From NCBI GenBank assembly GCA_026770585.1, contig MU647159.1:57356-69019 (forward strand): a stretch of 11,664 nt of DNA, given 5' to 3'. Every line of letters starts with the position of its first letter. Position 1 is the stretch's first letter. The translations under genes were made by a program, and so were the position numbers. Below are positions 1 to 6,185 of the stretch, one piece after another. Origin of the DNA: Baffinella frigidus. Its lineage: Eukaryota; Cryptophyceae; Cryptomonadales; Baffinellaceae. The notes below the pieces were generated by a model that was given only the letters and a program-made list of their open reading frames with translations, ran no database searches and was not told where the DNA came from.

Positions 1-212
1 GCTGCGCCTGGGACTCGGCGGAATTCACGGCCCGAAAAGCCCGTTAGTGCGAGGCAGTTGGTGATGCAGATGAGCGGTCGCCCGGGCCGAAAAACCCCAA
101 ACCCTAAACCCGAATTGCCCACTTGGTTGCGGGGTTGCACCTTTTTGGGAGTGCTCTGGGCGTTGTACTCTATTGCCCACTGTTTCGCACACGCCTGTGC
201 CTGGTTCAGAGT
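1..212. other. Unassigned leading sequence
   Basis: I see no open frame, repeat or RNA gene here that I can support. A short reverse-oriented telomere-like motif (CCCAAACCCTAAACCC) lies around 98-113, opposite in orientation to the tract that starts at 213. Confidence 0.5.
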
Positions 213-337
213 GAGGGATTAGGGTTTAGGGTTTAGGGTTTAGGGTTTAGGGTTTGGGGATTTGGGGTTAGGGTTTAGGGTTTAGGGGTTTGGGGTTTAG
301 GGGTTAGGGGTTAGGGAAGATAGGTTTTTAGGGTTGA
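213..337 (+). repeat. Degenerate telomere-like tract 1 (TTTAGGG)
   Basis: The first part is near-perfect GGGTTTA heptamers. They then degrade to TTTGGGG, TTAGGGG and TTTTTAGGG variants toward the 3' side. The G-rich strand is the plus strand. The unit matches the plant/algal-type telomere heptamer. The tract is short, impure and flanked by unrelated DNA, so it reads as an interstitial or subtelomeric remnant rather than a chromosome end. Confidence 0.92.
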
Positions 338-702
338 GCGCCTCGGGTCCAGGAAATCAATCTGTAAAGGGCTGTAATTGTTTTATGTGATATTACCGGT
401 ACAAATAACTTCGAAATCTCGGGACTTGGAAACACAAGAAATCGGACAAGTCTGCCCGGATTCGCGCTATCGGACTACGGTAAGGATTCACGACCAAACC
501 CCAGCGTTAACCCAATCACGGCATTCCGTAGGGTGCTGCCGTATGCAATACGGTAGGGTGACACGGACTGCCGCAATTAAGCTGACGCCGGAATTAGATC
601 GTCCACCCTTCGGCCCTGAACGGAGAGGAAAAGGCGCGCGGTCCTCGAAGCTAGTGTCACGTCCTACGGTCACGTCCCTGCCGGTCACGACCGATATATT
701 TT
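338..702. other. Spacer with one copy of a dispersed repeat
   Basis: Nothing here is recognisably coding. A 117-codon plus-strand frame covers 378-731, but it runs into the microsatellite and shows no family features. The only structure I can support is the dispersed repeat at 518-595. Confidence 0.5.
518..595 (+). repeat. Dispersed direct repeat, copy 1
   Basis: This roughly 78-bp segment begins ACGGCATTCCGTAG and contains GTGCTGCCGTATGCAATA. It is repeated in the same orientation at 1695-1772 with scattered substitutions. The first 14 bases form a short self-complementary core (ACGGCATTCCGT). Function is unknown. Confidence 0.85.
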
Positions 703-780
703 TGTATATAGATAGATGGATAGACAGATAGATAGATAGATAGATATGGACATATATACATATGCATATATATATATGTG

Positions 781-816
<36 letters not shown>

Positions 817-860
817 TATATAGATAGATAGATAGATATAGATATAGATATAGATAGATA

Positions 861-901
<41 letters not shown>

Positions 902-915
902 ACACATATTTATAT
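703..915. repeat. Compound microsatellite GATA/TA/TG/TATG
   Basis: Successive blocks are GATA and GACA units, TA runs broken by TG steps, more GATA, GATATA, about 12 GT dinucleotides, then GTAT units. Minus-strand open frames across it encode only Tyr/Ile/Ser/His runs and are artefacts of the repeat. Confidence 0.97.
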
Positions 916-984
916 TTATATCCCGCCTTCACACGCTTCTGTTGCGGGGAGTGGGGAACTCCGACGAGGTCACCCCCGGTACAG

Positions 985-1031
985 ATGGGATACCAATCTG
1001 GGAGTTCGTAGGCTAACAGGCTAAAAACGGG
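985..1031 (+). repeat. Direct repeat ATGGGATACC..., copy 1
   Basis: The sequence ATGGGATACCAATCTGGGAG followed by TTCGTAGGCTAA recurs at 1104-1141 with one substitution in the first 20 bases. It ends in AAAACGGG, the same string found inside the TAACGGAC element ends at 1298-1425 and 4993-5139. It may be a decayed end of that family. Confidence 0.8.
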
Positions 1032-1103
1032 TTAGTTAGGCCAAGATGACCTACTACCGTGACGTCCAGGTATAACCTCCCCCTGATAATACATGCAACC
1101 CTC

Positions 1104-1141
1104 ATGGGATACCGATCTGGGAGTTCGTAGGCTAAAAACGG
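1104..1141 (+). repeat. Direct repeat ATGGGATACC..., copy 2
   Basis: Second copy of the 985-1031 repeat, 119 bp downstream. One 51-bp inverted arm of the larger segment (1042-1092) lies between the two copies. Confidence 0.8.
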
Positions 1142-1174
1142 GGTAAAAACGGGGTTCGTTTAGATGGACCGGCC

Positions 1175-1236
1175 CCCCCTAGGACCACCATAGCGCCCTA
1201 GGCATAGGCCTACTGTACCGGTAGGGTCCTCGGGGG
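1175..1236. repeat. Small foldback, CCCCCTAGGAC arms
   Basis: CCCCCTAGGAC at 1175-1185 pairs with GTCCTCGGGGG at 1226-1236 with one mismatch. The 40-bp loop contains a CCTAGGCATAGG near-palindrome. Confidence 0.6.
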
Positions 1237-1297
1237 TGGCGGTTTCTTATGAGCGAGGTACTCCTGTACTGCGTTGATGTCCACCACACTCATAAGC

Positions 1298-1425
1298 TAA
1301 CGGACTGAAAACGGGGTAGTTGGGCCTACGGGATTGACTACGGTAGGCCCTAGGGGCCTAGGGGGGCTCCTACGAAAAATCCTACGGCCTACCGTAGGCC
1401 TAACTACCCCGTTTTGAGTCCGTTA
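1298..1425 (+). mobile_element. TAACGGAC-family MITE, copy 1
   Basis: Terminal inverted repeats start TAACGGACTGAAAACGGGGT on the left and end with the matching ...CCCCGTTTTGAGTCCGTTA on the right. They extend inward through GGCCTACGG/CCGTAGGCC, so nearly the whole 128 bp can fold into one hairpin. The non-palindromic centre (CTAGGGGCCTAGGGGGGCTC) shows that the copy at 4993-5139 lies in the opposite orientation. There is no coding capacity. Short length, long inverted ends and a second copy fit a MITE; the superfamily cannot be told because no target duplication is clear. Confidence 0.82.
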
Positions 1426-1498
1426 ACCTATTAGAGTACATGGGATGAGAGCATGTGACCTCCCAGAACTGTCAGGTCCGGAGGTTGCAGAGCGTTAA

Positions 1499-1694
1499 AA
1501 TCGTTACATGTATTGTGCGGGGTACATGTATCATTAGGGTGAAATCGTTACATGTATTATGAGGGTTACATGTATTATTATATGAGGATTACATGTATTA
1601 TTATTATATGAGGGTTACATGTATTATTATATGAGGGTTGCATGTATTATTATATAAGGGTTACATGTATTATTGTTTGAGGGTTACATGTACT
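1499..1694 (+). repeat. Minisatellite, 22-24 bp GGGTTACATGTATTATTATATGA
   Basis: About eight irregular units share GGGTTACATGTATTATTAT, with length changes in the TTA/TTAT stretch and substitutions such as TTGCATG and GATTACATG. The palindrome ACATGT recurs in most units. A reversed fragment (AATACATGCAACCCTCAT) near 1088-1105 shows the repeat touches both sides of the surrounding inverted-arm segment. Confidence 0.88.
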
Positions 1695-1772
1695 ACGGCA
1701 TTCCGTAGAGTGCTGCCGTATGCAATATGGTAGGGTGATACGGAATGTCGCAATTAGGTCGACGGCAGAATC
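1695..1772 (+). repeat. Dispersed direct repeat, copy 2
   Basis: Second copy of the 518-595 repeat, joined directly to the end of the minisatellite. Differences are point changes, for example CCGTAGAGTG for CCGTAGGGTG. Confidence 0.85.
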
Positions 1773-1881
1773 AGGATGTATCATTAGGATTACACGTATT
1801 ATAAGGGTATTATCAGGGGGAGGTTATACCTGGACGTCGCGGTAGTAGGTCATCTTGTCCTCATTCTCATCCTTCGATACC

Positions 1882-2088
1882 TGGGTTTGGGGTTTGGGGT
1901 TTGGAGTTTGGGGTTTGGGGGTTGGGGTTTAGGGGTTTGGGTTTAGAGTTGAGGCTTTGGTTTTTCGGTTTCGAGGTTTGGGTTTTGGGTTGACGGTTTT
2001 ATGGTTTTATGGTTTGGGGTTTAGGGTTTAGGGTGTACGGCTTAAACCTGTGCAATGACTAGGGTTTAAAATTTGGGGTCGAGGGTCC
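1882..2088 (+). repeat. Degenerate telomere-like tract 2
   Basis: Mostly GGGTTTG and GGGTTTGG units with some GGGTTTA, fading into TTATGGTTTTATGG and GAGGTTTGGG. The G-rich strand is the plus strand. It is more decayed than tract 1. Confidence 0.88.
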
Positions 2089-2121
2089 ACTCGCCTGAGA
2101 GTCGTTGATTTCTTAACTGTG

Positions 2122-2241
2122 CCTCGGCCGGGTTGACGGACTATTCTCAAGTTGCCGTTCCGGGTTCGTGGTACAAATCCATCCACTTTCGATCGAAAAC
2201 GAGCCCGGGCCCACCAAACTGGCGAGAGCGAATCAGCCTTC
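2122..2241 (+). mobile_element. AAGTTGAC-box repeat, copy at 2.1 kb
   Basis: Reads CCGGGTTGACGGACTATTCT, then the box (AAGTTGCC at 2149 and ATCCACTT at 2181, both mutated), then CCACCAAACTGGCGAGAGCG and AATCAGCC. The same order of blocks recurs at 2566 and 8976 on the plus strand and at 6386 and 9373 on the minus strand. This is the uninterrupted reference for the insertion at 2675-2815. It is likely part of a non-autonomous element; the true ends are not known. Confidence 0.75.
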
Positions 2242-2526
2242 CACGCAAGAGCCCAGGGTTGAGCTGACGAAACAGAGTCTTTCTATTATTTGTACTACGA
2301 ATCGGCCACTTTTGGAGAGAAATCAAGGAATTCCCCCGCAATTCGCCAAAAGTCAAATATCCGAAATCGGATGTCGCCTCCACAGAGAACCCAGCCGCCG
2401 CTGTCGAGCGAACTCGGCACACCTAAGACAGTCACGACCAGATTCTGGTCCTGGCTTTCAGGTGAAAGTCCTCTGAAACTTTGAAGGTGTTCCCTCCTCG
2501 CCAGCGGTGGGCTCTTGGGCGGTTTG
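2242..2526. other. Unassigned stretch
   Basis: No repeat family or convincing gene is seen. A 102-codon plus-strand frame (2168-2476) starts inside the box repeat, and two minus-strand frames overlap it; none has recognisable motifs. A short ACTTTTGG...CCAAAAGT inverted pair lies around 2308-2355. Confidence 0.45.
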
Positions 2527-2567
2527 AGAGAGGGACCTTCGCGACCACGTTTTCTCGGGAGCCGTCC
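2527..2567 (+). repeat. GGGACCTT...TTTTCTCGGGAGCCGTCC repeat, copy 1
   Basis: A 41-bp block repeated at 3135-3175. It immediately precedes an AAGTTGAC-box repeat, so it may be a constant flanking part of that larger element. Confidence 0.7.
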
Positions 2568-2839
2568 TCGGGTTGACCGACTATTCACAAGTTGACACGC
2601 TGGGTGTGCGGTACAAATCCGTCAACTTTCGAGCAGAAACGGGCCCCTGCCCGCCAAACTACCGAGAGCGAATCTCATCGAGGATCATACCAGAATCTGT
2701 CCACATAAAAAGGCGTAAGATAGCATCATTGTATGCCTAAAATAGCATAAACACCCTTATCTTCCGCGTCGGAAGCCTAAGATAGCAGGACAGAATCTGT
2801 CTTGTTCCGAAATTAAATCAGCCTTTGAGAGAGCGGGAC
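2566..2839 (+). mobile_element. AAGTTGAC-box repeat interrupted by an insertion
   Basis: The box is intact here: AAGTTGAC at 2589-2596 and GTCAACTT at 2621-2628. The repeat follows the family order as far as CGAGAGCGAATC at 2674. It is then broken by 141 bp of unrelated DNA and resumes at AATCAGCCTTTGAGAG (2816 onward). Confidence 0.78.
2675..2815. mobile_element. 141-bp insertion with AATC target duplication
   Basis: The copies at 2122-2241 and 8976-9107 read through GCG(A/C)..AATCAGCC without a break. Here AATC is present on both sides (2671-2674 and 2816-2819) of 141 extra bases. The insert has no obvious terminal inverted repeats. It holds three CTAARATAGCA-like motifs and a CAGAATCTGT direct repeat (2691 and 2791). 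The class of element is unknown. Confidence 0.65.
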
Positions 2840-2840
2840 C

Positions 2841-2948
2841 GTCTTCCCATCAATTCGCCCCCCCCCCCCCAATTTCTCAGGCGAATTTTGACACCCCCCT
2901 ATGAAATTTACCTGAGAAATTTCGGGGGGGGCGAATTGATGGGGAGAC
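2841..2948. mobile_element. C/G-rich foldback element
   Basis: GTCTTCCCATCAATTCGCCC on the left pairs with GGGCGAATTGATGGGGAGAC on the right (one mismatch). A second inner pair is TTTCTCAGG/CCTGAGAAA. The whole 108 bp can fold into one hairpin containing a 14-base C run. It sits next to GAGAGCGGGACC on the left. No clear target duplication is visible. Confidence 0.75.
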
Positions 2949-2988
2949 GAAATCGAAGTGGGACAGAGCTAGAGAGCGGGGCCTGAGC

Positions 2989-3135
2989 GACGACGAAAGG
3001 GATTCTAAAAATCGTTTTCTTAAGTCAATTCCCATACAAATTCGTCAACTTATTCTTTTCTCTACGCGTAAGTTGACACATTTGCAGGGGAATTGACTTG
3101 AGAAAACGAGTTTTAGAATCCCTTTTCTGAGATAA
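2989..3135 (+). mobile_element. TTATCTCAG-family MITE, copy 1 (left end decayed)
   Basis: The right end carries the family terminus (CTTTTCTGAGATAA). The body has AAGTCAATTCCC, GTCAACTTATTC, AAGTTGACA and GGGGAATTGACTT in the order seen in the copies at 8369 and 8726. The left terminus is degraded (GACGACGAAAGGG in place of TTATCTCAGAAAA). GAGC occurs on both sides (2985-2988 and 3136-3139), consistent with a 4-bp target duplication, but with the left end damaged this copy alone would not prove it. Confidence 0.75.
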
Positions 3136-3175
3136 GAGCGGGACCTTAGCGACAACGTTTTCTCGGGAGCCGTCC
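3135..3175 (+). repeat. GGGACCTT...TTTTCTCGGGAGCCGTCC repeat, copy 2
   Basis: Repeat of 2527-2567, here on the right of the MITE. A related GAGCGGGGCCTGAGCGACGACG string lies just left of the MITE, so the insertion may be in or between copies of this block. Confidence 0.7.
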
Positions 3176-3207
3176 TTCCCAACGATCTGCATCCGGTAGC
3201 AGGACCT

Positions 3208-3308
3208 GGGTTAGGGTTTAGGGTTTAGGGTTTGGGGTTTAGGGTTTAGGGTTTAGGGTTTAGGGTTTAGGGTTTAGAGTTTAGGGTTGGGGTTTAGGGT
3301 TTAGGGTC
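3208..3308 (+). repeat. Degenerate telomere-like tract 3
   Basis: About 14 GGGTTTA units, fairly pure, with occasional TTTGGGG and TTAGAG variants. The G-rich strand is the plus strand. Confidence 0.92.
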
Positions 3309-3334
3309 CAGGCAGACCCCCGGCAAATTTCCCG

Positions 3335-3390
3335 TTAAGTGGACACCTGGCAACTTCTTCAATTAAGTAGACAGCTGGCAACTTTTTCCA
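3335..3390 (+). repeat. 28-bp tandem duplication
   Basis: TTAAGTGGACACCTGGCAAC at 3335 and TTAAGTAGACAGCTGGCAAC at 3363 are successive units with a 28-bp period. Confidence 0.75.
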
Positions 3391-3523
3391 CTGGTGACTT
3401 TTGGCACCCCCTAAAGTCCAGTCCTGGGGCGTTTTCAGACCAAAATTTAAAGCCCTGAAACTGAATCAAATACAATGTGACTGAGTCTCGTCCTATGGGG
3501 GGTGAGGGTGTCGAACCTACTGT
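3391..3523. other. Unassigned spacer
   Basis: I see no gene or repeat here. The 63-codon minus-strand frame over 3359-3550 overlaps the tandem duplication and a MITE end and is not credible. Confidence 0.45.
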
Positions 3524-3641
3524 CCACTTAGCAGGAACCGGGGGCTTCACGGATACAGTCCATCTGAACGATTTGTACTAGACTCTTATCCATATCCACC
3601 TTGAATCCAAGGTTGAAAGGTCCTCGGCCGCTGCTAAGTGG
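3524..3641 (+). mobile_element. CCACTTAGCAG-family MITE, copy 1
   Basis: Ends are CCACTTAGCAG and CTGCTAAGTGG, perfect inverted repeats of 11 bp. The interior (CTTCACGGATA, GTCCATCTGAAC, TTATCCAT, CTCGGCCG) matches the copy at 9127-9265 in the same orientation. It has no coding capacity. Target duplication is not clear. Confidence 0.82.
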
Positions 3642-3663
3642 ATGGGGGGTGGGGGCTCTAGTT

Positions 3664-3688
3664 CTTCGACATACCGGGAATGTCGAAG
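3664..3688. repeat. Perfect 9-bp hairpin
   Basis: CTTCGACAT, a 7-base loop, then ATGTCGAAG. It is followed by GGGTTTATGG telomere-like remnants, not a T run, so there is no sign of a terminator. Confidence 0.7.
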
Positions 3689-3897
3689 GGTTTATGGTTT
3701 ATGGTTAGGATTTAGACCGGAGAGCTCCGCGAACCACTCGAGGCTGGAAGGGGGAGTATTTTAAATGTGGGGTTGTTAAAATTTGTACCAGTCACGGGCG
3801 GTTTTGGTCACGTAGCTGGGGGTCTATGGTTTATGGTTTAGGATTTAGACCGGAGAGCCCCGCAAACGCAAATCGTCGATGATTGGAAATCGTCCAT

Positions 3898-3965
3898 GAT
3901 TATAACCCCTACTGGAGTCGATGATTATAGCCCCCATTGGACACTCGCCAATAGGGGTTATAATC
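3898..3965. repeat. 18-mer present three times, two direct and one inverted
   Basis: GATTATAACCCCTACTGG (3898-3915) and GATTATAGCCCCCATTGG (3923-3940) are direct copies. CCAATAGGGGTTATAATC (3948-3965) is the inverse, with 17 of 18 positions matching the first. Confidence 0.78.
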
Positions 3966-4005
3966 TGAGCGGTAATTTTCGCTGCCGAAACCCAACTAAA
4001 TGGGG

Positions 4006-4023
4006 TTAGTTTAGATAAACTAA
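4006..4023. repeat. Short palindrome TTAGTTTA/TAAACTAA
   Basis: TTAGTTTA, two bases, then TAAACTAA. It is perfect but short; a binding-site role is only speculation. Confidence 0.5.
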
Positions 4024-4138
4024 ACACGCGGCAGTAGTTTTGACCAAAGTCTAGTTTATTGGGTCACTTTGGGCGAGACCGGAGCGCGCCCTCGAACGGC
4101 AAGTCGTCGTTCACCTCACTCTCTCAACAGGGTTTTGG

Positions 4139-4205
4139 CAATGAAAATTCCTACACCGAAGGGTCATACTAGTATTATTAAAGCAACTGTGTGGTAATTT
4201 CACTG
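4139..4205 (+). mobile_element. CARTGAAATTACCACAC element with one 11-bp unit
   Basis: The left end CAATGAAAATTCCTACAC and right end GTGTGGTAATTTCACTG are inverted repeats of about 17 bp. The 67-bp element has one GAAGGGTCATA unit at 4158-4168 and a TACTAGTATTA core. Relatives lie at 4413-4481, around 4605-4686, 4844-4968, and in more diverged form at 10.4-11.1 kb. Confidence 0.72.
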
Positions 4206-4276
4206 TCGAGTTGGTTGGGTTTCTTTGGGTTCCGAACACAGTCGAGTTAGTTGGGTTTCGTTGGGCTTCGAACTCG
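4205..4276 (+). repeat. 36-bp tandem duplication
   Basis: GTCGAGTTGGTTGGGTTTCT at 4205 and GTCGAGTTAGTTGGGTTTCG at 4241 are consecutive 36-bp units. Confidence 0.8.
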
Positions 4277-4284
4277 CTTTCGCA

Positions 4285-4375
4285 AAGGCTGATTTGGTTG
4301 TGTGGGCTGATCCACGAGTTGCCGCTTGAGGAGGTGAAGCCAAGGCTGATTTGGTTGTTTGGGTGATCGACGATT
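4285..4375 (+). repeat. 57-bp partial tandem duplication
   Basis: AAGGCTGATTTGGTTGTGTG at 4285 recurs as AAGGCTGATTTGGTTGTTTG at 4342. Confidence 0.7.
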
Positions 4376-4381
4376 TACTGC

Positions 4382-4510
4382 GGAAACGGTTTTAATTTAA
4401 AACCATTGGATTCAATGAAAATTACTACACGAATGCTTTAATATTACTAGTAAAACTCATTGTGTGTAGTAAATTTCATTGCCCGAAAGTTTTAAATTAA
4501 AACCGTTTCC
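4382..4510. mobile_element. Nested foldback, GGAAACGGTTTTAATT arms
   Basis: The outer arms GGAAACGGTTTTAATTTAAA and GTTTTAAATTAAAACCGTTTCC pair. Inside, at 4413-4481, is a CAATGAAAATTACTACAC / GTGTAGTAAATTTCATTG pair of the same family as 4139-4205, with the ATTACTAGTA core but no GAAGGGTCATA unit. It is either one element with longer ends or a small element inside another foldback. Confidence 0.75.
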
Positions 4511-4604
4511 CTATGAGATTTGTCTCTTGCTGAGGTGAAGCGCAGCCACCGCAACCGGCAAATCGTCGATGACCACATTCTCCACACTCTCCAACAGGTT
4601 TTTA

Positions 4605-4686
4605 GAAGGGTCATAGAAGGGTCATAGAAGGGTGATAGAAGAGTCATAACCGTAACAATAAAGCGATTGTTTGGTAATGTTCACTT
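4605..4686 (+). repeat. Element remnant with four GAAGGGTCATA units
   Basis: Four 11-bp units at 4605-4648 (the last two with one substitution each). They are followed by AACAATAAAGC and a diverged right end (GTTTGGTAATGTTCACT, 4669-4685). The order is that of the 4139-4205 element. Confidence 0.8.
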
Positions 4687-4805
4687 TCAAACCTAGATTG
4701 AAGATGTTCGCGAACCGTACCGGAGCGCCCCCTCCGCGAACGGCGTTTGATTTATGAAACGTATGTTTAGCATTCTAAGTCAAATGAGCAAATCGTCGAT
4801 GACCA

Positions 4806-4832
4806 CACTCTCCACACTCTCCACACTCTCCA
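4806..4832 (+). repeat. CCACACTCTC 10-bp triplication
   Basis: Three consecutive CCACACTCTC-type units inside an AAATCGTCGATGA cassette that elsewhere has one or two. Confidence 0.75.
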
Positions 4833-4843
4833 ACAGGTTTTTG

Positions 4844-4968
4844 GAAGGGTCGTAGAAGGGTCACAGCAGGGTCATAGAAGGGTCATAGAAGGGTCATAGA
4901 AGAGTCATAGCAGGGTCGAAGAAGGGTCATACAGTAACAGCAAAGAAACCGTGTGGGAAATTTCACTG
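4844..4968 (+). repeat. Element remnant with eight GAAGGGTCATA units
   Basis: Eight 11-bp units at 4844-4931 (variants GCAGGGTCATA and GAAGAGTCATA). Next come CAGTAACAGCAAAG and a right end GTGTGGGAAATTTCACTG at 4951-4968. It is the longest member of the 1-4-8 unit series. Confidence 0.85.
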
Positions 4969-4992
4969 GCCAAACTAAATTAGAGATGTCAA

Positions 4993-5139
4993 TAGGGTAA
5001 CGGACTAATGGGGTGGTTAGGCCTACGGTATTGCCTACGGTAGGCCGTAGGGTTTTTCGTAGGAGCCCTCCTAGGCCCCTACGGCCTACCGTAGTCAATA
5101 CCGTAGGCCTAACTACCCCGTTTTTAGTCCGTTATCCTA
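4993..5139 (-). mobile_element. TAACGGAC-family MITE, copy 2
   Basis: Ends read TAGGGTAACGGACTAATGGG and ...CGTTTTTAGTCCGTTATCCTA, so the inverted repeat here extends about five bases beyond the homology visible in copy 1. The asymmetric centre (GTTTTTCGTAGGAGCCCTCC) is the reverse complement of the centre at 1298-1425. The two copies are therefore independent insertions rather than one duplicated segment in the same orientation. Non-coding. Confidence 0.85.
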
Positions 5140-5200
5140 TGAACGTTGGCGGGCGGGGCCGGAGCGCGCCATAGAAGAGGCATAACAGTAACAATAAAGC

Positions 5201-5257
5201 GGGTTTAGGGTTTAGGGTTCAGGGTTCAGGGGGTAGGTTTCAGGGTGTAGGGTTTAG
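5201..5257 (+). repeat. Short telomere-like tract 4
   Basis: GGGTTTAGGGTTTAGGGTTC then decayed units (GGGGGTAGGTTTCAGGGTGT), immediately followed by an ACCGGAGCGCGCC cassette at about 5256. Confidence 0.8.
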
Positions 5258-5473
5258 ACCGGAGCGCGCCCTCCGCGAAGGGCAAATCGTCGGTAAGAAA
5301 ACTCGAAGACCTCCAGCTCTGGACGCTTCCCTAAAACACTTGTAAGGGGGTCACGTCCTTTTTTAAAAAGGCAAACTTAGACTTTTACCGCAACTTTAGA
5401 CGACGAGGCCACTTTCAACACTGGTAGGTTTCAGGGTGTAGGGTTTCGACCGCAGCGCGCCCTCCGCGAAGGG

Positions 5474-5815
5474 CAAATCGTCGATGACCACACTCTCCAC
5501 ACTCTTCGTCCACTCGCCTGTTTCGGGTTTCGGGTTTGGGGGTGCGGGTGTGGGGTCTGACAGTCCCCCAGATAGTCCCACAGACAGTTTCACACTCAGT
5601 CCAGCAGAGGATTGCAAATCGTCGATCACCACACTCTCCACACCCTTCGTCCACTCTCCTGTTTGGGGCGTGGGGTTGGAGGGTTGGGGTTTAGGGTTTA
5701 GAGAGTGGGGTGCCAAGTGGGCGGCCACTCGGTAGGGTCTGGGGGTGGTAGCTTGAGGTTTCAAGTCGATGATCACCGGACTGTCCACACTCTTCGTCCA
5801 CTCTCCTGTTTCGGT
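5474..5815 (+). repeat. Three ~141-147 bp imperfect tandem units
   Basis: Each unit starts CAARTCGTCGATGACCACAC-like (5474, 5615, 5762) and continues with CTTCGTCCACTC and CCTGTTT. The linkers between them are unrelated. Open frames on both strands across this region (up to 130 codons) are Pro/Ser/Thr-rich and follow the repeat, so I do not call a gene. Confidence 0.72.
5560..5607 (+). repeat. 12-bp tandem repeat, four units
   Basis: ACAGTCCCCCAG, ATAGTCCCACAG, ACAGTTTCACAC, TCAGTCCAGCAG: four diverged 12-bp units. In one plus frame they read as Asp-Ser-Pro-like tetrapeptides, but no gene around them can be supported. Confidence 0.65.
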
Positions 5816-5855
5816 CTGGGAGTGAGGGTTTGGGGGTGCGGGTGAGCAAGAGGCG

Positions 5856-5883
5856 CTCTGCGTCCGAGCGTTCGGACGCAGAG
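5856..5883. repeat. Perfect 12-bp hairpin
   Basis: CTCTGCGTCCGA, loop GCGT, TCGGACGCAGAG. It is GC-rich and perfect, with no T run after it. Confidence 0.85.
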
Positions 5884-5925
5884 AGTGTGCTTCGCGATTC
5901 CTTTGTCGCTGTCGCTGTCTTTCTA

Positions 5926-5936
5926 GTCTCTCTCTA

Positions 5937-5972
<36 letters not shown>

Positions 5973-6145
5973 TCCTTCCCCCTCTCTGTCTGTCTGTCTC
6001 TCTCGCGCGCGCTCTCTCTCCCGCTCTCTCGCTCTCTCGCTCTCGCTCTCGCCTCATCTCTCTCGCACGCGCACGCCCTATCCTACACTCACTCACTCTC
6101 ACTCTCTCTCTCGCGCTCGCTCTCTCTCTCGTTCGCTCTCTCCAG
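5926..6145 (+). repeat. CT/CTCG/CG low-complexity tract
   Basis: A pyrimidine-rich strand made of CT runs, (CG)n blocks (CGCGCGCGCGCGCG near 5958) and CTCTCG units. Alternating CG could adopt Z-form and the CT blocks triplex structures; both are general properties, not shown here. Ser/Leu/Arg-rich frames over it are artefacts. Confidence 0.93.
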
Positions 6146-6185
6146 AGCCCATTCCCAACCCTGCTCGCGACAGTGTCATCCCACC

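Larger units (their letters stand above)
1042..1857. mobile_element. 816-bp segment bounded by 51-bp inverted arms
   Basis: The left arm (1042-1092, beginning CAAGATGACCTACTACCG) and the right arm (1807-1857) are reverse complements with one visible mismatch in 51 positions. Between them lie a small foldback, a TAACGGAC element, a minisatellite and copy 2 of the ACGGCATTCC repeat, but no open frame. It could be a non-autonomous inverted-repeat transposon that later received insertions, or an inverted duplication. No clear target duplication is visible at the arm ends, so the boundaries are those of the inverted repeat only. Confidence 0.6.
3688..5826 (+). repeat. Field of degenerate repeated modules
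   Basis: Two cassettes recur in the same orientation at irregular spacing. One is ACCGGAGCGCGCCCTCCGCG (near 3717, 3850, 4079, 4713, 5158, 5256, 5450). The other is AAATCGTCGATGACCACACT followed by CTCCACACTC (near 3870, 4560, 4790, 5285, 5475, 5616). Several are preceded by a GGTTTAGGATTTAG telomere-like stub. Length differences come mostly from small elements and minisatellites inserted between the cassettes. No protein is recognisable in any frame. It is probably an old, decayed tandem or segmental array. Confidence 0.7.

Noticed and set aside
488-932. Two minus-strand open frames of 91 and 139 codons
   Set aside because: They translate the TA/GATA/TG microsatellite into Tyr/Ile/Ser/His runs; no coding signal outside the repeat.
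5396-5788. 130-codon minus-strand frame, Pro/Thr rich with repeated VVIDDL-like motifs
   Set aside because: The repeated peptides come from the ~143-bp DNA repeats; the linkers encode unrelated low-complexity sequence and a competing frame exists on the other strand.
5856-5883. Intrinsic transcription terminator
   Set aside because: A perfect GC hairpin but with no T run after it, in a eukaryotic repeat context with no upstream gene.
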